A DNA stretch of 64,000 nucleotides from the NCBI RefSeq assembly GCF_003945345.1, contig NZ_AP019308.1:6638001-6702000 (forward strand), given 5' to 3'. Shown in pieces: positions 36,459 to 45,674 of the stretch (position 1 is the stretch's first letter; each line of letters begins with the position of its first letter). The DNA comes from Paenibacillus baekrokdamisoli. Its GTDB lineage: Bacteria > Bacillota > Bacilli > Paenibacillales > Paenibacillaceae. The translations under genes were made by a program, and so were the position numbers. A model generated the notes under the pieces. It did no database searches, was not told the DNA's origin, and worked only from the letters and a program-made list of their open reading frames with translations.

Positions 36459-36884
36459 ATGGAAGAAACAACAGAACAATCATTGCCGGATATTCGGCAT
36501 ACCTTGGTACTGCAAGCACCGATAAGCAAAGTGTGGGAAGCCGTATCAACATCAGAGGGCATAGCGGCCTGGTTCATGCCTAATGATTTTCAGCCTATTG
36601 AGGGTCATGAGTTTGAGATTAATGCGGGCCCCTTTGGAATGTCGCCTTGTAAGGTCATCGAGATTACCCCCCAAACTAGGATGGCATTTGAATGGGGCAA
36701 GGATTGGAAGATTACCTGCGAATTAGTCGATCAGGATGGTAAAACAGAGTTTACGCTAATTCATTCCGGTTGGAATGCCGATACCATTACTGAATTCGGA
36801 CAACCCCATACGATTGTTCGCGGCTTCATGGATCAAGGCTGGAATGGTATTATCAATGCGCTTCGCACCTATGTCGAGGCCTAA
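36459..36884 (+). CDS. SRPBCC-domain (AHSA1-like) protein
   Basis: 141 residues. Typical AHSA1/START-like fold: VLQAPISKVWEAVSTSEGI at the start, AWFMPNDF, and a C-terminal helix (GFMDQGWNGIINALRTYV). These proteins bind hydrophobic ligands or act with ArsR regulators. TGAGGAGG precedes the ATG. The stop codon abuts the ATG of the ArsR gene, so the two are co-translated. The regulator being second is the reverse of the commoner order. Confidence 0.9.
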   Translation: MEETTEQSLPDIRHTLVLQAPISKVWEAVSTSEGIAAWFMPNDFQPIEGHEFEINAGPFGMSPCKVIEITPQTRMAFEWGKDWKITCELVDQDGKTEFTLIHSGWNADTITEFGQPHTIVRGFMDQGWNGIINALRTYVEA

Positions 36885-37214
36885 ATGGCGGAGCCTTTAG
36901 TCAAGCATGATGTCTTCCAAGCTATCGCAGATCCGACAAGACGACAAGTATTGAAGCTGCTCGTCGATCATGAAATGCCGGTCAATGTGATCAGCAGCCA
37001 CTTTCCGATGAGTCGAACTGCAGTTTCCAAGCATTTGCGCATACTGGCTGCTGCTGGACTTGTTAAAGAACGCAAGGTCGGACGCGAGACGCGCTATCGG
37101 CTGGAGCCGGAGCCGCTTCAGGATCTACAGCGGTGGCTCGATTTCTATTCTCGCTTTTGGGAGAATAAGCTGACTGCGCTTCAACGTTATGTGGAGCTAG
37201 GTGAGGAGAGCTAA
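36885..37214 (+). CDS. ArsR-family winged-helix regulator
   Basis: 109 residues. IADPTRRQVLKLL, then PMSRTAVSKHLRIL as recognition helix and a wing ending GRETRYRLEP. There are no cysteines, so it is not a classical thiol-based metal sensor; it belongs to the subgroup paired with SRPBCC proteins. ATG 36885 follows the upstream TAA directly. It probably autoregulates through the promoter at 36295. Confidence 0.92.
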   Translation: MAEPLVKHDVFQAIADPTRRQVLKLLVDHEMPVNVISSHFPMSRTAVSKHLRILAAAGLVKERKVGRETRYRLEPEPLQDLQRWLDFYSRFWENKLTALQRYVELGEES

Positions 37215-37258
37215 CCTCCTCATATAGATCCAATCCCTAATAACATGTATGAAAACAA

Positions 37259-37308
37259 TTTAAAGCCTCTCTATGCTGTGTAACAATCCAGCATGGGGAG
37301 GCTTTAAA
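37259..37308. terminator. bidirectional terminator between ArsR and MurG-like genes
   Basis: An 11-bp stem (TTTAAAGCCTC and complement) with an inner ATGCT/AGCAT stem. A and T runs are at both sides, and it is placed between convergent genes. Confidence 0.75.
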
Positions 37309-37363
37309 TCGATAACAGACATGAACTGATGATAGACGCTGTATTGGATAATCGCACCTATCT

Positions 37364-38446
37364 TCATTGCTTAGAAGTATTATGTATCAGAGCGATCAAT
37401 TTGTTCATCGCATCTCCACTTTCGGCGCGCTTCATTTTCTCTTTTATTTGGCCTCTTTGGGAGAAAACCGTATGCAAAGCTTGTAAGAAATTGTCGTCGT
37501 TCATCTCTTCCTCAAGCAAAACCTCGCAATAACCAGCCTGCTGGAATATCTGAGCATTCAGAATTTGATCGCCGCGGCTAGATGCCTTCGAGAGCGGAAT
37601 GAGCAGCATCGGCTTATGCAGCGCAAGAAATTCGAAGATCGAATTGGAGCCAGCCCTCGAAATGACAAGATCTGTACAAGCCAACACATCGGCCAGCTCA
37701 TCATGAATGTATTCGAATTGGATGTATCCAGGGATATGAATGGAGCCATCCAGCTGACCTTTGCCGCAAATGTGGATGATTTGATACGTATCGGCTAACT
37801 TGGAAGCATGGCGGCGAACCATCTGATTGATTGTACTCGCCCCCAAGCTTCCACCCATAATGAGCAGGACTGGCTTGCCAGGTGTGAATTTGCACCTGTT
37901 CAATCCGCGTGAAGCACGGCCCTGTCGAAGCTCATTTCTTAGAATAGGCCCAATGTGGACAGCCTTGTCGCCTTTAATTGTTTGGGCGGTTTGTTCGAAG
38001 GTTACACAGACCGCTTGAGCGAACGGAATGGCAATTCGATTCGCCAGTCCCGGTGTCAAATCCGATTCATGAATGAGAATGGGGATGCTATTCATCCAAG
38101 CGGCCAGCACGACAGGAACGGAAACAAAGCCGCCCTTGGAGAAGAGGACGTCAGGCTTCAGCTTGCGAAGTATCCGATAGGCTTGATAGACACCCTTCAT
38201 GACGCGGAATGGATCTTTCAAATTCTCCAGACTCTTATAACGTCTTAGCTTCCCAGTCGCGATGCCATAATAATCTACGCCTTCCATTCTGTCTACCAGC
38301 TGCGATTCAATGCCGCTCACAGAGCCGATGTAAGCTACCTTCCAGCCGTCACGAATGAACGATGGGATGATGGCTGCGTTCACCGTAACATGACCAGCGG
38401 ACCCTCCGCCAGTGAACAAAATCCGCTTAGAACGATTGTCTTTCAT
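37364..38446 (-). CDS. murG: MurG-like UDP-GlcNAc:lipid-linked-muramoylpentapeptide glycosyltransferase
   Basis: 360 residues from ATG 38446, chosen because AGGGGGA precedes it and the following KRILFTGGGSAGHV is the normal MurG start; the open frame extends 39 codons further without a signal. GGGSAGH is the acceptor-side loop, GGSLGAS the linker motif and ISRAGSNSIFEFL the donor-site signature. MurG converts lipid I to lipid II on the cytoplasmic membrane face. The gene is outside the usual cell-division cluster, so it may be a second copy; HVTVN replaces the commoner HVYPA. Confidence 0.85.
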   Translation of the reverse strand: MKDNRSKRILFTGGGSAGHVTVNAAIIPSFIRDGWKVAYIGSVSGIESQLVDRMEGVDYYGIATGKLRRYKSLENLKDPFRVMKGVYQAYRILRKLKPDVLFSKGGFVSVPVVLAAWMNSIPILIHESDLTPGLANRIAIPFAQAVCVTFEQTAQTIKGDKAVHIGPILRNELRQGRASRGLNRCKFTPGKPVLLIMGGSLGASTINQMVRRHASKLADTYQIIHICGKGQLDGSIHIPGYIQFEYIHDELADVLACTDLVISRAGSNSIFEFLALHKPMLLIPLSKASSRGDQILNAQIFQQAGYCEVLLEEEMNDDNFLQALHTVFSQRGQIKEKMKRAESGDAMNKLIALIHNTSKQ

Positions 38447-38670
38447 AAATAACGATCCCCCTAAACAGTTACGAATCCCATGAATCTTATAACAATAGGT
38501 TAGCATAGACTGGGGCAAACTGATGCGGAATGCTGCAAAATATTTAACGACAAACTGCATCAAAGTTATTCTGAAGTCTTAAGGTCAGTCGAATATCCAG
38601 AGTAAACGTTAATTTTGTAGGGGATTCTTGATTACGAAAGAAAGGTTCACTCATCATCTGCATCAATAGA

Positions 38671-38704
38671 AGAAGCCATCGCCATAAGAGCAGCGATGGC
38701 TTCT
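38671..38704. terminator. hairpin near the 3' end of the AIM24-like gene
   Basis: A 12-bp perfect stem (AGAAGCCATCGC and complement) with a 10-nt loop, 31 nt beyond the minus-strand stop; weak T content. Confidence 0.5.
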
Positions 38705-38735
38705 TTCACTCGTGAGCCAACCACAGAATCAGCCT

Positions 38736-39416
38736 CTAGCCTCCGGTAGGAAGAAAGGATTTGATCCAGCTGCCGAAGCCCTTAGGATTGCGGCTTTGAA
38801 TAAGAACGACTCCTTCTCCACGGAATCGGCATACGATTCCTTCTCCGCTCGTTAAGCTGGAGATCCAGCCAGAGGCTGCTTTCTCAATCTTGTAATCCAT
38901 ATAGTCTGGCCATGCAACCAGATGCCCGTTATCGATGACCATTTCTTCACCCGGTGCGAGATTGATCGCATGGATGGCGCCGAAGGAGGAGAGGAATACG
39001 GTACCGCTGCCGCTAATTTCGACGATGAAAAAGCCTTCACCAGATAGAAAACCTTTTGCTAGATTCTGCATCTTTGTATTAACCTGGATACCCTGCGTAC
39101 CCGCGAGGAAGCCATCCTTTTGTACATACAGCTTGTACGATCCGTCAAGCTCGATCGCCTGGATATCGCCAACAGAGCCGGGAGCTAGCAGAACTTCTCC
39201 TTGTCCTCCGCCTGCAGTCAGTTCCTGAAAGAAAAATTTCTCTCCGCTGAGCATTCTTCCAAGTCCGCGAAGAATACCTCCATCAACAGAACCTCTAAGA
39301 TTAATATTCGGCGTCATGGAAACCATTGCGCCACTCTCTGCTTTCACGCTTTCGCCTGAGCCCAGATTTACTTTGAGCATGGCAAAAGCCCCAGAGTATA
39401 GAATCTCGTATTTCAT
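38736..39416 (-). CDS. AIM24/TIGR00266-family protein
   Basis: 226 residues from ATG 39416; GGAGGA lies about 8 nt upstream, which rules out the TTG at 39431. Beta-rich protein with AESGAMVSMTPNI near the N-terminus, GGGQGEVLLAPG in the middle and GEGIVCRFRGEGVVLIQSRNP at the end, typical of the family. The biochemical role in bacteria is unsettled. It is monocistronic. Confidence 0.88.
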   Translation of the reverse strand: MKYEILYSGAFAMLKVNLGSGESVKAESGAMVSMTPNINLRGSVDGGILRGLGRMLSGEKFFFQELTAGGGQGEVLLAPGSVGDIQAIELDGSYKLYVQKDGFLAGTQGIQVNTKMQNLAKGFLSGEGFFIVEISGSGTVFLSSFGAIHAINLAPGEEMVIDNGHLVAWPDYMDYKIEKAASGWISSLTSGEGIVCRFRGEGVVLIQSRNPKGFGSWIKSFLPTGG

Positions 39417-39549
39417 TGCGTCATCCTCCAAATTCCCTTCAAAGTAAGAAAGCGAGACTTCCTATAAGTATAGTATAGAGGGTGAGCAATCAAAATTATA
39501 TATTTTTATGTATAACAGCTATTATTCGGAAAAAGGCACTAGAGCATCA

Positions 39550-39585
39550 AAAAGGTGACTTCTTAATGATCAGAAGTCACCTTTT
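39550..39585. terminator. rho-independent terminator
   Basis: A 14-bp perfect stem (AAAAGGTGACTTCT and complement) with T-run and A-run at the ends, usable in both directions. It terminates the exporter gene. Confidence 0.88.
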
Positions 39586-39616
39586 CTAATGCCACTTGCG
39601 CGGAGGTTTCAAACAT

Positions 39617-41134
39617 TTAATGGAGCGATGCGGCAGCTTGATCTGGCTCCGCTTTTTTAGTGAGCACTTCTTTTTTCAAAAACCAAGTGACGAAGAAGGC
39701 GGCGATAACGAAGAAAAGCGAGATGACGAATATGTTCTGGAACGCCTCTGCGAATACCGTTTGAATTTTAACAAGGAGATCAGGGGCAAGACCGGAAGGA
39801 ATCCCTCCCGTTGCAATATTCTCAGCCTTGCCAGCGGGTAATTGATCAGCTAAATCAGCAACGCCGCTCTTGATTTGACGAGCGAGTAAGCTGCCGAAGA
39901 TGCTGAGTCCGATCGTAGCGCCAAGCGCCTGGAATAATTGAACGGTACCGAGCGCAACACCGCTATGCTCTTTATCCACAGATTCTTGAACGATCAGGTT
40001 ATCACCGCCGAACAACGCTCCAATACCAAGACCTAGAATGAAGAACGTTACGACGATGTAGAGAACGGTAGTGCCGATTCCAATCTGCGTGAGCAAGATG
40101 AAGCCGATTACCGGAAGAATGAAGCAGATGATAAAGAGGTTGCGGTAGGGAACTCTCGTGATGAGGAAGCCGTTTAATATACTCGATGGAATAGCTCCTG
40201 CCATGAAGGCCAGCGTCAGATACCCGGCAGCTGTTGGTGTCAGACCCATGACATTCTGAGCGAAGAAGGGGAAGGTGGCAATGCCGCCCATCAAGCCAAG
40301 CATTAAGATGAGTACAAGGATAGACAGCACAACGACATTACGATTACGGAACAAATGGAGTGGGATAATCGGTTCCTGAACCTTGGATTCAATCCATACG
40401 AACAAGGCAGTAAACAAGGCAGAGAGAACAAGCATGCCAATGATGATAGGCGAAGACCAGGATAATCCATTGTTATCAATCAATACAGGTGCAAGTAAAA
40501 GAGAGAGAAGCGCGAGTATAAGGGTGAGTGCCCCGATCCAGTCAATCTTTCGTTTCTCGCTGCTTCTGGACTCTCGCATGCCAATGGATAGTACCGAAGC
40601 GGCAATGATACCAATTGGAATATTAATAAGGAATACCCAGTGCCAATTCACATGTCCAACCAAATAACCGCCGACCGTGGGTCCCAGAAGCTGGGGAAGG
40701 ATCATCATCGGACCGAATAAACTCTGAATCTTTGCTCGCTGCTCGAGTGGATACGTATCCCCGATAATGACCAGCGCAAGCGGCATAAGCCCCCCTGCAC
40801 CAATGCCTTGTATACCCCGTCCGACTAACAGCATCGTCATAGAAGAAGCCATACCACTTACAATGGAGCCAACTATAAACAAGGCCATACAGCTTAGATA
40901 GACGCGTTTGCGTCCGTAGAGGTCTGCGAGCTTGCCTAAGATTGGCATGAACATCGTCACCGCAAGCATATAAATGCCCGCTACCCATCCATAGAGCGAC
41001 AACCCGTGAAGCTCACGGATAATCGTCGGCATCGCTGTCGAGACAACCGTTTCGTCCAGCTCGGCGAAAATAAGACCGATCAGCAAACCGGTTAGAACGA
41101 GCTTCTTGTTGTTTTCTTTTTGCAAAATCATCAT
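39617..41134 (-). CDS. DHA2-family (EmrB/QacA-like) drug:H+ antiporter
   Basis: 505 residues with about 14 hydrophobic segments. Motif A is GKLADLYGRKRVY, with the LDETVVSTAMPTI segment (motif D1-type) in the first helix and GGYLVGHVNWHWVFLINIP in the middle (motif C region). Members export drugs, dyes or metabolites using proton influx. AGGAGAG lies upstream of the tandem ATGs. Repeated ATGAAC/GTTCAT arms upstream (41190-41229) may bind its regulator, which is not adjacent. Confidence 0.92.
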   Translation of the reverse strand: MMILQKENNKKLVLTGLLIGLIFAELDETVVSTAMPTIIRELHGLSLYGWVAGIYMLAVTMFMPILGKLADLYGRKRVYLSCMALFIVGSIVSGMASSMTMLLVGRGIQGIGAGGLMPLALVIIGDTYPLEQRAKIQSLFGPMMILPQLLGPTVGGYLVGHVNWHWVFLINIPIGIIAASVLSIGMRESRSSEKRKIDWIGALTLILALLSLLLAPVLIDNNGLSWSSPIIIGMLVLSALFTALFVWIESKVQEPIIPLHLFRNRNVVVLSILVLILMLGLMGGIATFPFFAQNVMGLTPTAAGYLTLAFMAGAIPSSILNGFLITRVPYRNLFIICFILPVIGFILLTQIGIGTTVLYIVVTFFILGLGIGALFGGDNLIVQESVDKEHSGVALGTVQLFQALGATIGLSIFGSLLARQIKSGVADLADQLPAGKAENIATGGIPSGLAPDLLVKIQTVFAEAFQNIFVISLFFVIAAFFVTWFLKKEVLTKKAEPDQAAASLH

Positions 41135-41189
41135 TTAACCTTCTCTCCTGTTCCATTTATAGATTCTGAAGTAAGCGTAATCGCCAATT

Positions 41190-41229
41190 ATGAACTAATT
41201 ATGAACGGGGGGAAGTGTTCATCGTTCAT
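41190..41229 (-). promoter_or_regulatory. inverted ATGAAC/GTTCAT arms upstream of the exporter
   Basis: ATGAAC at 41190 and 41201 and GTTCAT at 41217 and 41224 form nested inverted repeats in the 349-bp gap between the exporter and the heme operon. They look like an operator, but no regulator is adjacent. Otherwise this gap holds the Fur-controlled promoter on its right side. Confidence 0.4.
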
Positions 41230-41403
41230 GTTTCTTTACTGATTATAAGGGAATGAATCTCCCATTCCCTCATTCCTTAGACTGAATTCTAGGACCGACG
41301 GGAGGAGGATTTCACTGATTTGTATTCGATAATCGGTATCAGCCCAGCTCGAAAGAAACGGTGCCTGTACCAGAAAAAAAGGAATCTATTTCTAAATTAT
41401 ATA

Positions 41404-41432
41404 TTGACAACGATAATCATTATCAATACAAT
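41404..41432 (+). promoter_or_regulatory. heme operon promoter with Fur box
   Basis: TTGACA (41404) and TACAAT (41427) with a 17-nt spacer. The spacer contains CGATAATCATTATCA (41411-41425), which is one base from the TGATAATNATTATCA Fur core. Repression by Fur under iron sufficiency is expected. Confidence 0.9.
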
Positions 41433-41451
41433 GAAGAAGGTTAATTGATAT

Positions 41452-41466
41452 TGATTATCATTATTA
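41452..41466 (+). promoter_or_regulatory. second, weaker Fur box
   Basis: TGATTATCATTATTA matches the Fur core at 13 of the 14 specified positions outside the centre when one mismatch per arm is allowed. It lies just downstream of the promoter, between it and the ATG at 41484. Confidence 0.65.
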
Positions 41467-41483
41467 ATAGAGGAGATGGGAAA

Positions 41484-42764
41484 ATGTTTCGCAAGGCATT
41501 AACTGGTTTATTAGCTGCATCGGTGCTGCTGGCGCCTGTAACAACAACAGGAAAAGGTAACTTCGCAAGCGCTGCAAGTGCTGCAAGTGCAGCAATTAAA
41601 GTGACCTTGGATGGGAAAGCCGTTTCATTAGATGCTGTGCCGCAGGTTGTAAATGGAAGAACGTTGGTGCCTTACAGCAGTATTGTAAACGCGCTAGGGG
41701 GCAAAGCTTCTTGGGATTCCAAAAGCAAAACCATTTCGGCAAATCAAGGCGGGAACAATGTTAAGCTCACTGTCGGCTCCAGTTCCGCATACATAAATGG
41801 CGTTCGTACAACGCTAGACGCAGCTCCAGTCTTTGTGAATGGGAAGACCTTCGTACCTCTCCGTCTTATCTCTGAAGCCTTTGGCAAATGGGTAACTTAC
41901 CACAAGAACATAAGTACGGTAGCTCTGAGCAGCAAGCTGACTGTGCAAACAAGCACCGGCTCCTTTACGTTGAATAAGAAACCAAGACGGATCGTTACAC
42001 TGGCTTCTTCAGATACAGAAATTATCTATTCACTAGGTGGTTCAGTCGTTGGACGTCCTACTGCAATCGGCGCAGTGTATCCTGCTGAAGCAGCCGCTGT
42101 TCCAGAGGTAGGCAGTTCACATGGCATTCTATTCGAGAAGCTTGCAACACTGAAGCCGGATCTAGTTATTGCTAGTCCATCATTGAAAACCCAGCAGGCA
42201 ACTATTGAGAAGCTGGGTGCTCAGGTGATGTTTAATTCACATAATACTTACGATGAGATTCAGGCCTCTGTGCGCTTATATGGCCGAATTCTCAGCCAAG
42301 AGACCAAAGCGGAGCAGCTTATTAAAGGAATGGACAAAAAAGTCGATTCGCTCACCAAACCGAAGGTGAAGCCAAAGACGCTTATTGTTTATGGTTCTGC
42401 GAGCAGCTTCGTCATTGCACTTCCAACAAGCTACCCAGGTAACTTCCTTGAGCTTTCTGGCGGGAAGAATGTAGCTTCTGATTTCCCGAAAATGGACACC
42501 ATGCCGCAATATGCTGAGCTTAGTCTGGAACGTATTATCGCCTCCAATCCTGACCTTATTCTATTCATTACGCATGGTGACGCTGCAGAGGTGAAAGCAA
42601 GCTTTAAGAAACAGTTCGAGACGAATGCAGCTTGGAAGAGCCTAAGCGCTGTAAAAAATGATCAATTTGAAGTGCTGCCATCGGATCTCTTTGCTGCTAA
42701 TCCTGGCCTGAGAGCGCCACAAGCCATTGAAACAATCAATAAGCTGCTGCTTCAGGTGAAATAG
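41484..42764 (+). CDS. heme/siderophore ABC transporter binding protein fused to a stalk domain
   Basis: 426 residues from ATG 41484 (GAGGAGATGGG upstream; the frame's earlier start at 41445 lacks a signal peptide). A signal peptide ends near ASAASAA. A copper-amine-oxidase-N-type stalk domain follows (about 30-145) with VNGRTLVPYSSI and VNGKTFVPLRLI. The C-terminal ~280 residues are a BtuF/HmuT-type binding protein (PRRIVTLASSDTEIIYSLGG, then LKPDLVIAS). No lipobox Cys is evident, so the stalk probably tethers it to the wall. It is the first gene of the Fur-boxed operon with permease, ATPase and heme oxygenase-like protein. Confidence 0.88.
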   Translation: MFRKALTGLLAASVLLAPVTTTGKGNFASAASAASAAIKVTLDGKAVSLDAVPQVVNGRTLVPYSSIVNALGGKASWDSKSKTISANQGGNNVKLTVGSSSAYINGVRTTLDAAPVFVNGKTFVPLRLISEAFGKWVTYHKNISTVALSSKLTVQTSTGSFTLNKKPRRIVTLASSDTEIIYSLGGSVVGRPTAIGAVYPAEAAAVPEVGSSHGILFEKLATLKPDLVIASPSLKTQQATIEKLGAQVMFNSHNTYDEIQASVRLYGRILSQETKAEQLIKGMDKKVDSLTKPKVKPKTLIVYGSASSFVIALPTSYPGNFLELSGGKNVASDFPKMDTMPQYAELSLERIIASNPDLILFITHGDAAEVKASFKKQFETNAAWKSLSAVKNDQFEVLPSDLFAANPGLRAPQAIETINKLLLQVK

Positions 42765-42768
42765 TACG

Positions 42769-43797
42769 ATGGCTACCGTTTTATCCAGGGCGACAGCTCA
42801 AGAAGCACGCAATCCCAAATTTGTTCGTAATGCCACGATTCTAATCATAAGTATTGTCCTCCTGCTGCTTGCAGGGCTCGTTGGTCTAATGTCAGGCTCT
42901 ATCTCTATCCCGGCTCGTGAAGTATGGACATCATTGTTCCATGCTTCCGATTCGGAAGCTCGCCAGATTGTATGGAACTTAAGACTTCCACGCATATTGA
43001 CAGGCCTGCTGGCAGGGATTTGCCTTGCCGTTGCAGGTGCTTTTTTACAGGGAGTATTCCGCAATCCATTAGCTGATCCCGGTATTATCGGCGTTTCATC
43101 AGGCGGCGGGCTTGCAGCTGTTATCATTATGATTTTGTTTCCGGAGCAAATCGCTTACCTGCCCATCTCTGCATTCTTAGGTGCATTGGCTGCGGCAGTA
43201 ACCGTCTACGCTCTCTCTTGGAAGGGAGGAGCTTCCCCCTTACGGCTCATACTGGCAGGAGTTTCGGTTAATTCCTTGCTTGGTGCGGCAATGACAGCTC
43301 TGATGATTCTCAATAGCGAGAAGGTTCAGGCTGTACTGCCATGGATGTCGGGAAGCTTGAACGGACGCAGCTGGATTCACTTTGAGACACTGCTTCCGTA
43401 CACGGTAATCGGTATAATTGCCTCTATTTTCCTAGTGAAGCAGGCCAATCTTCTTGTATTAGGAGATGATGCTGCCAAGCTGCTTGGCAGTCGAGTGGAG
43501 ATGGGCAGACTTCTGATCATTCTGCTGTCTACTTTTCTGGCGGGTGCTGCAATTAGTATTGTCGGGATGGTCGGTTTCGTTGGCTTGGTTGTTCCTCATA
43601 TCGTGCGTTTATTAGTGGGGAATGATTATCGGATCTTTTTACCGCTATCTGCAATAGGTGGTGGGACTCTTATTATAGCGGCAGACACGGCGGCACGCAG
43701 CTGGTTTGACCCGATTGAATTTCCTGTAGGTATATTACTCGCGCTTCTGGGTGCGCCTTTCTTTCTCTATTTGCTTAGAAGGGGGTTTAAAGGATGA
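42769..43797 (+). CDS. FecCD-family permease
   Basis: 342 residues with about nine or ten transmembrane segments. Family hallmarks are RLPRILTGLLAGICLAVAG, NPLADPGIIGVSSG and FVGLVVPHIVRLLVG. Moves heme, cobalamin or ferric siderophore inward. It starts 4 nt after the binding-protein stop and overlaps the ATPase gene by 4 nt, so all three are translated together. Confidence 0.94.
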   Translation: MATVLSRATAQEARNPKFVRNATILIISIVLLLLAGLVGLMSGSISIPAREVWTSLFHASDSEARQIVWNLRLPRILTGLLAGICLAVAGAFLQGVFRNPLADPGIIGVSSGGGLAAVIIMILFPEQIAYLPISAFLGALAAAVTVYALSWKGGASPLRLILAGVSVNSLLGAAMTALMILNSEKVQAVLPWMSGSLNGRSWIHFETLLPYTVIGIIASIFLVKQANLLVLGDDAAKLLGSRVEMGRLLIILLSTFLAGAAISIVGMVGFVGLVVPHIVRLLVGNDYRIFLPLSAIGGGTLIIAADTAARSWFDPIEFPVGILLALLGAPFFLYLLRRGFKG

Positions 43798-44603
43798 CTC
43801 AAGCGTTAACGGCATCCGATCTGAAATATGGCTACCGCCCGTCAGAGTCCATTGTAGATGGCTTCAATTTAGGGGTTTCTACTGGTGAATGGCTCGGAAT
43901 AGTTGGACCTAACGGATCTGGTAAGTCCACTGTCTTACGCATGCTGGCGAGGCTGGTTTCTCCGCAGCGAGGAACCGTATCCATGGGTGATCAGAATATG
44001 GCGGGCATGAATAGTAAGTCGATTGCTAGACAGATGACCATGCTGACGCAGACGCAGGAGGCTGCTTTGGACATTACTGTCCGTGATCTTGTGCGCAGAG
44101 GACGTAATCCTCATCTGAGATGGTACGAGGAATGTAGAGGCAAACATGAGGAAGTAGTCGATTGGGCTTTGCAAGTGACAAGCATGGGCGGACTGCAGCA
44201 TCGTTCTCTTCTGGAATTATCAGGAGGAGAGCGGCAGCGTGCATGGCTTGCGATGTGTATGGCACAGACCCCTAATACCCTGCTGCTTGATGAACCGACG
44301 ACCTATCTTGATATTGCGCATCAGTTGGAATTAATGGAGCTCATTCGTTTATTAAACCGTGAACAAGGGATTACAGTCATTATGGTTCTCCATGATCTTA
44401 ATCAGGCTGCCCGCTATTGCGACCGAATTGTAGCGATGAAGCAAGGGGCTGTTGTACGGGAAGGGAAGCCCTCCGACGTGTTCCAGGTCGATTTCTTTCG
44501 CGATGTATTCGGAATCGAGGCAAAGGTGCACAACGATGATGGAGTGCCGGTTTTTCTTCCGTGCGGCGTAGTCAGACAACAAGCACATGAAGAAATTGCT
44601 TAG
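43794..44603 (+). CDS. ABC transporter ATP-binding protein (FecE/HmuV-like)
   Basis: 269 residues. Walker A GPNGSGKST, Q-loop TQTQE, signature LSGGERQR, Walker B LLLDEPT and switch His in VLHDLNQAARY. It powers the FecCD permease at 42769. The start overlaps the permease stop (ATGA). No separate terminator is seen before the next gene, so it is probably in the same operon. Confidence 0.95.
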   Translation: MTQALTASDLKYGYRPSESIVDGFNLGVSTGEWLGIVGPNGSGKSTVLRMLARLVSPQRGTVSMGDQNMAGMNSKSIARQMTMLTQTQEAALDITVRDLVRRGRNPHLRWYEECRGKHEEVVDWALQVTSMGGLQHRSLLELSGGERQRAWLAMCMAQTPNTLLLDEPTTYLDIAHQLELMELIRLLNREQGITVIMVLHDLNQAARYCDRIVAMKQGAVVREGKPSDVFQVDFFRDVFGIEAKVHNDDGVPVFLPCGVVRQQAHEEIA

Positions 44604-44685
44604 TCAATGAATCATTTGGTTTGGGTATTTAATAGACTATTATATAATTCGTCTATTGTGTGACGAATTAAAAAGGAGAGTTCAT

Positions 44686-45567
44686 GTGGCAAAGGTAGCC
44701 CTTGATAACGAGCTGGTAAGAGAATTTGTTGGAGCAGCGCATGCTGATCTACGTAAAGTTCAAGCATTGCTGGAGCAAGAACCTGGTTTATTGCATGCAT
44801 CGATGAATTGGGGCGGAGATGATTGGGAGACCGCTCTCGGAGCAGCTTCTCACGTCGGACGACGTGATATTGCGCAGTGGCTGTTAGCCAAAGGAGCTCG
44901 TTTGGATCTATTCGCTGCAGCCATGCTGGGAGATCTTGATCTTGTACAGACCACGCTTAATAACTATCCGCAAATGGTCCATGCAGCTGGTCCGCATGGT
45001 ATTCCTTTGATGCAGCATGCGTTAATGGGCGGCGAGCAGGCTAAAGGAGTTGTGGAGTTTTTGAGATCACTAACTGACACGGAGGAAAGGGGTAATAAAG
45101 GAATGATACTCGTTGAGAATCGGATTGAAGTGCGCGCTGGGTTTGGAGAGGCTGTTCTGGAGCGATTCCGTACACCAAAGACTGTACACACATTCCCAGG
45201 CTTTGTTCGAATGGATGTACTGCACACGACGAATGGGGAAGGAAACGAAGAAATTCGCGTATGTACAACATGGGAGAAAGAAGCAGACTTCCATGCATGG
45301 GCGAACAGTGATTCGTTCCGTCATGCGCATGCTCGCCGTGCGGAAGCAGCAGCTTCAGCAGAACAGGCAGAAGCGCAACCCTCGTCGACTCCTGCAGCTC
45401 ACAGCCACGGTGCGCCAGAAACAGGTGCTGCAAGCGACGCGCAAAATAATCATCCATCTGGCGAAGCGGCAGCAGCGAATGGGCCAATCGTTGGGAACAA
45501 GGTGACCATTTACCAAGTTGTCGTTTCACATTTGCCGGAGCCAGCGGCTGCAGCACCTGCTCACTAA
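44686..45567 (+). CDS. ankyrin-repeat/IsdG-like heme monooxygenase fusion
   Basis: 293 residues from GTG 44686, chosen because AAAAGGAGAG lies 5-6 nt upstream; the preceding codons have no signal. Residues about 1-140 are ankyrin-like helices (AASHVGRRDIAQWLLAKGARLDLFAA region). Residues about 142-225 are an IsdG/HmoB-type antibiotic-biosynthesis-monooxygenase fold (VENRIEVRAG, HTFPGFVRMDVLHTT, TWEKEADFHAWANSDSF, HAH). An Ala/Pro/Glu/Ser-rich tail ends with a last strand (TIYQVVVSHLP). An internal GGAGGAAAGG and ATG at the junction suggest an originally separate downstream gene. It would free iron from heme imported by the transporter just upstream. Confidence 0.82.
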   Translation: MAKVALDNELVREFVGAAHADLRKVQALLEQEPGLLHASMNWGGDDWETALGAASHVGRRDIAQWLLAKGARLDLFAAAMLGDLDLVQTTLNNYPQMVHAAGPHGIPLMQHALMGGEQAKGVVEFLRSLTDTEERGNKGMILVENRIEVRAGFGEAVLERFRTPKTVHTFPGFVRMDVLHTTNGEGNEEIRVCTTWEKEADFHAWANSDSFRHAHARRAEAAASAEQAEAQPSSTPAAHSHGAPETGAASDAQNNHPSGEAAAANGPIVGNKVTIYQVVVSHLPEPAAAAPAH

Positions 45568-45591
45568 AAAGAATCTACAAATGAACGCCAG

Positions 45592-45620
45592 AACCGTCCG
45601 TAATATTAGGGCGGTTTTTT
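45592..45620 (+). terminator. rho-independent terminator of the heme operon
   Basis: Stem AACCGTCC/GGGCGGTT (one G-U pair) followed by a T-run, 24 nt after the fusion gene. Confidence 0.8.
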
Positions 45621-45674
45621 CGCAGTTTTAGGTGTGAAAAGGACTGTTTCTCAGCTCTGTAATGAATTTGAAAA

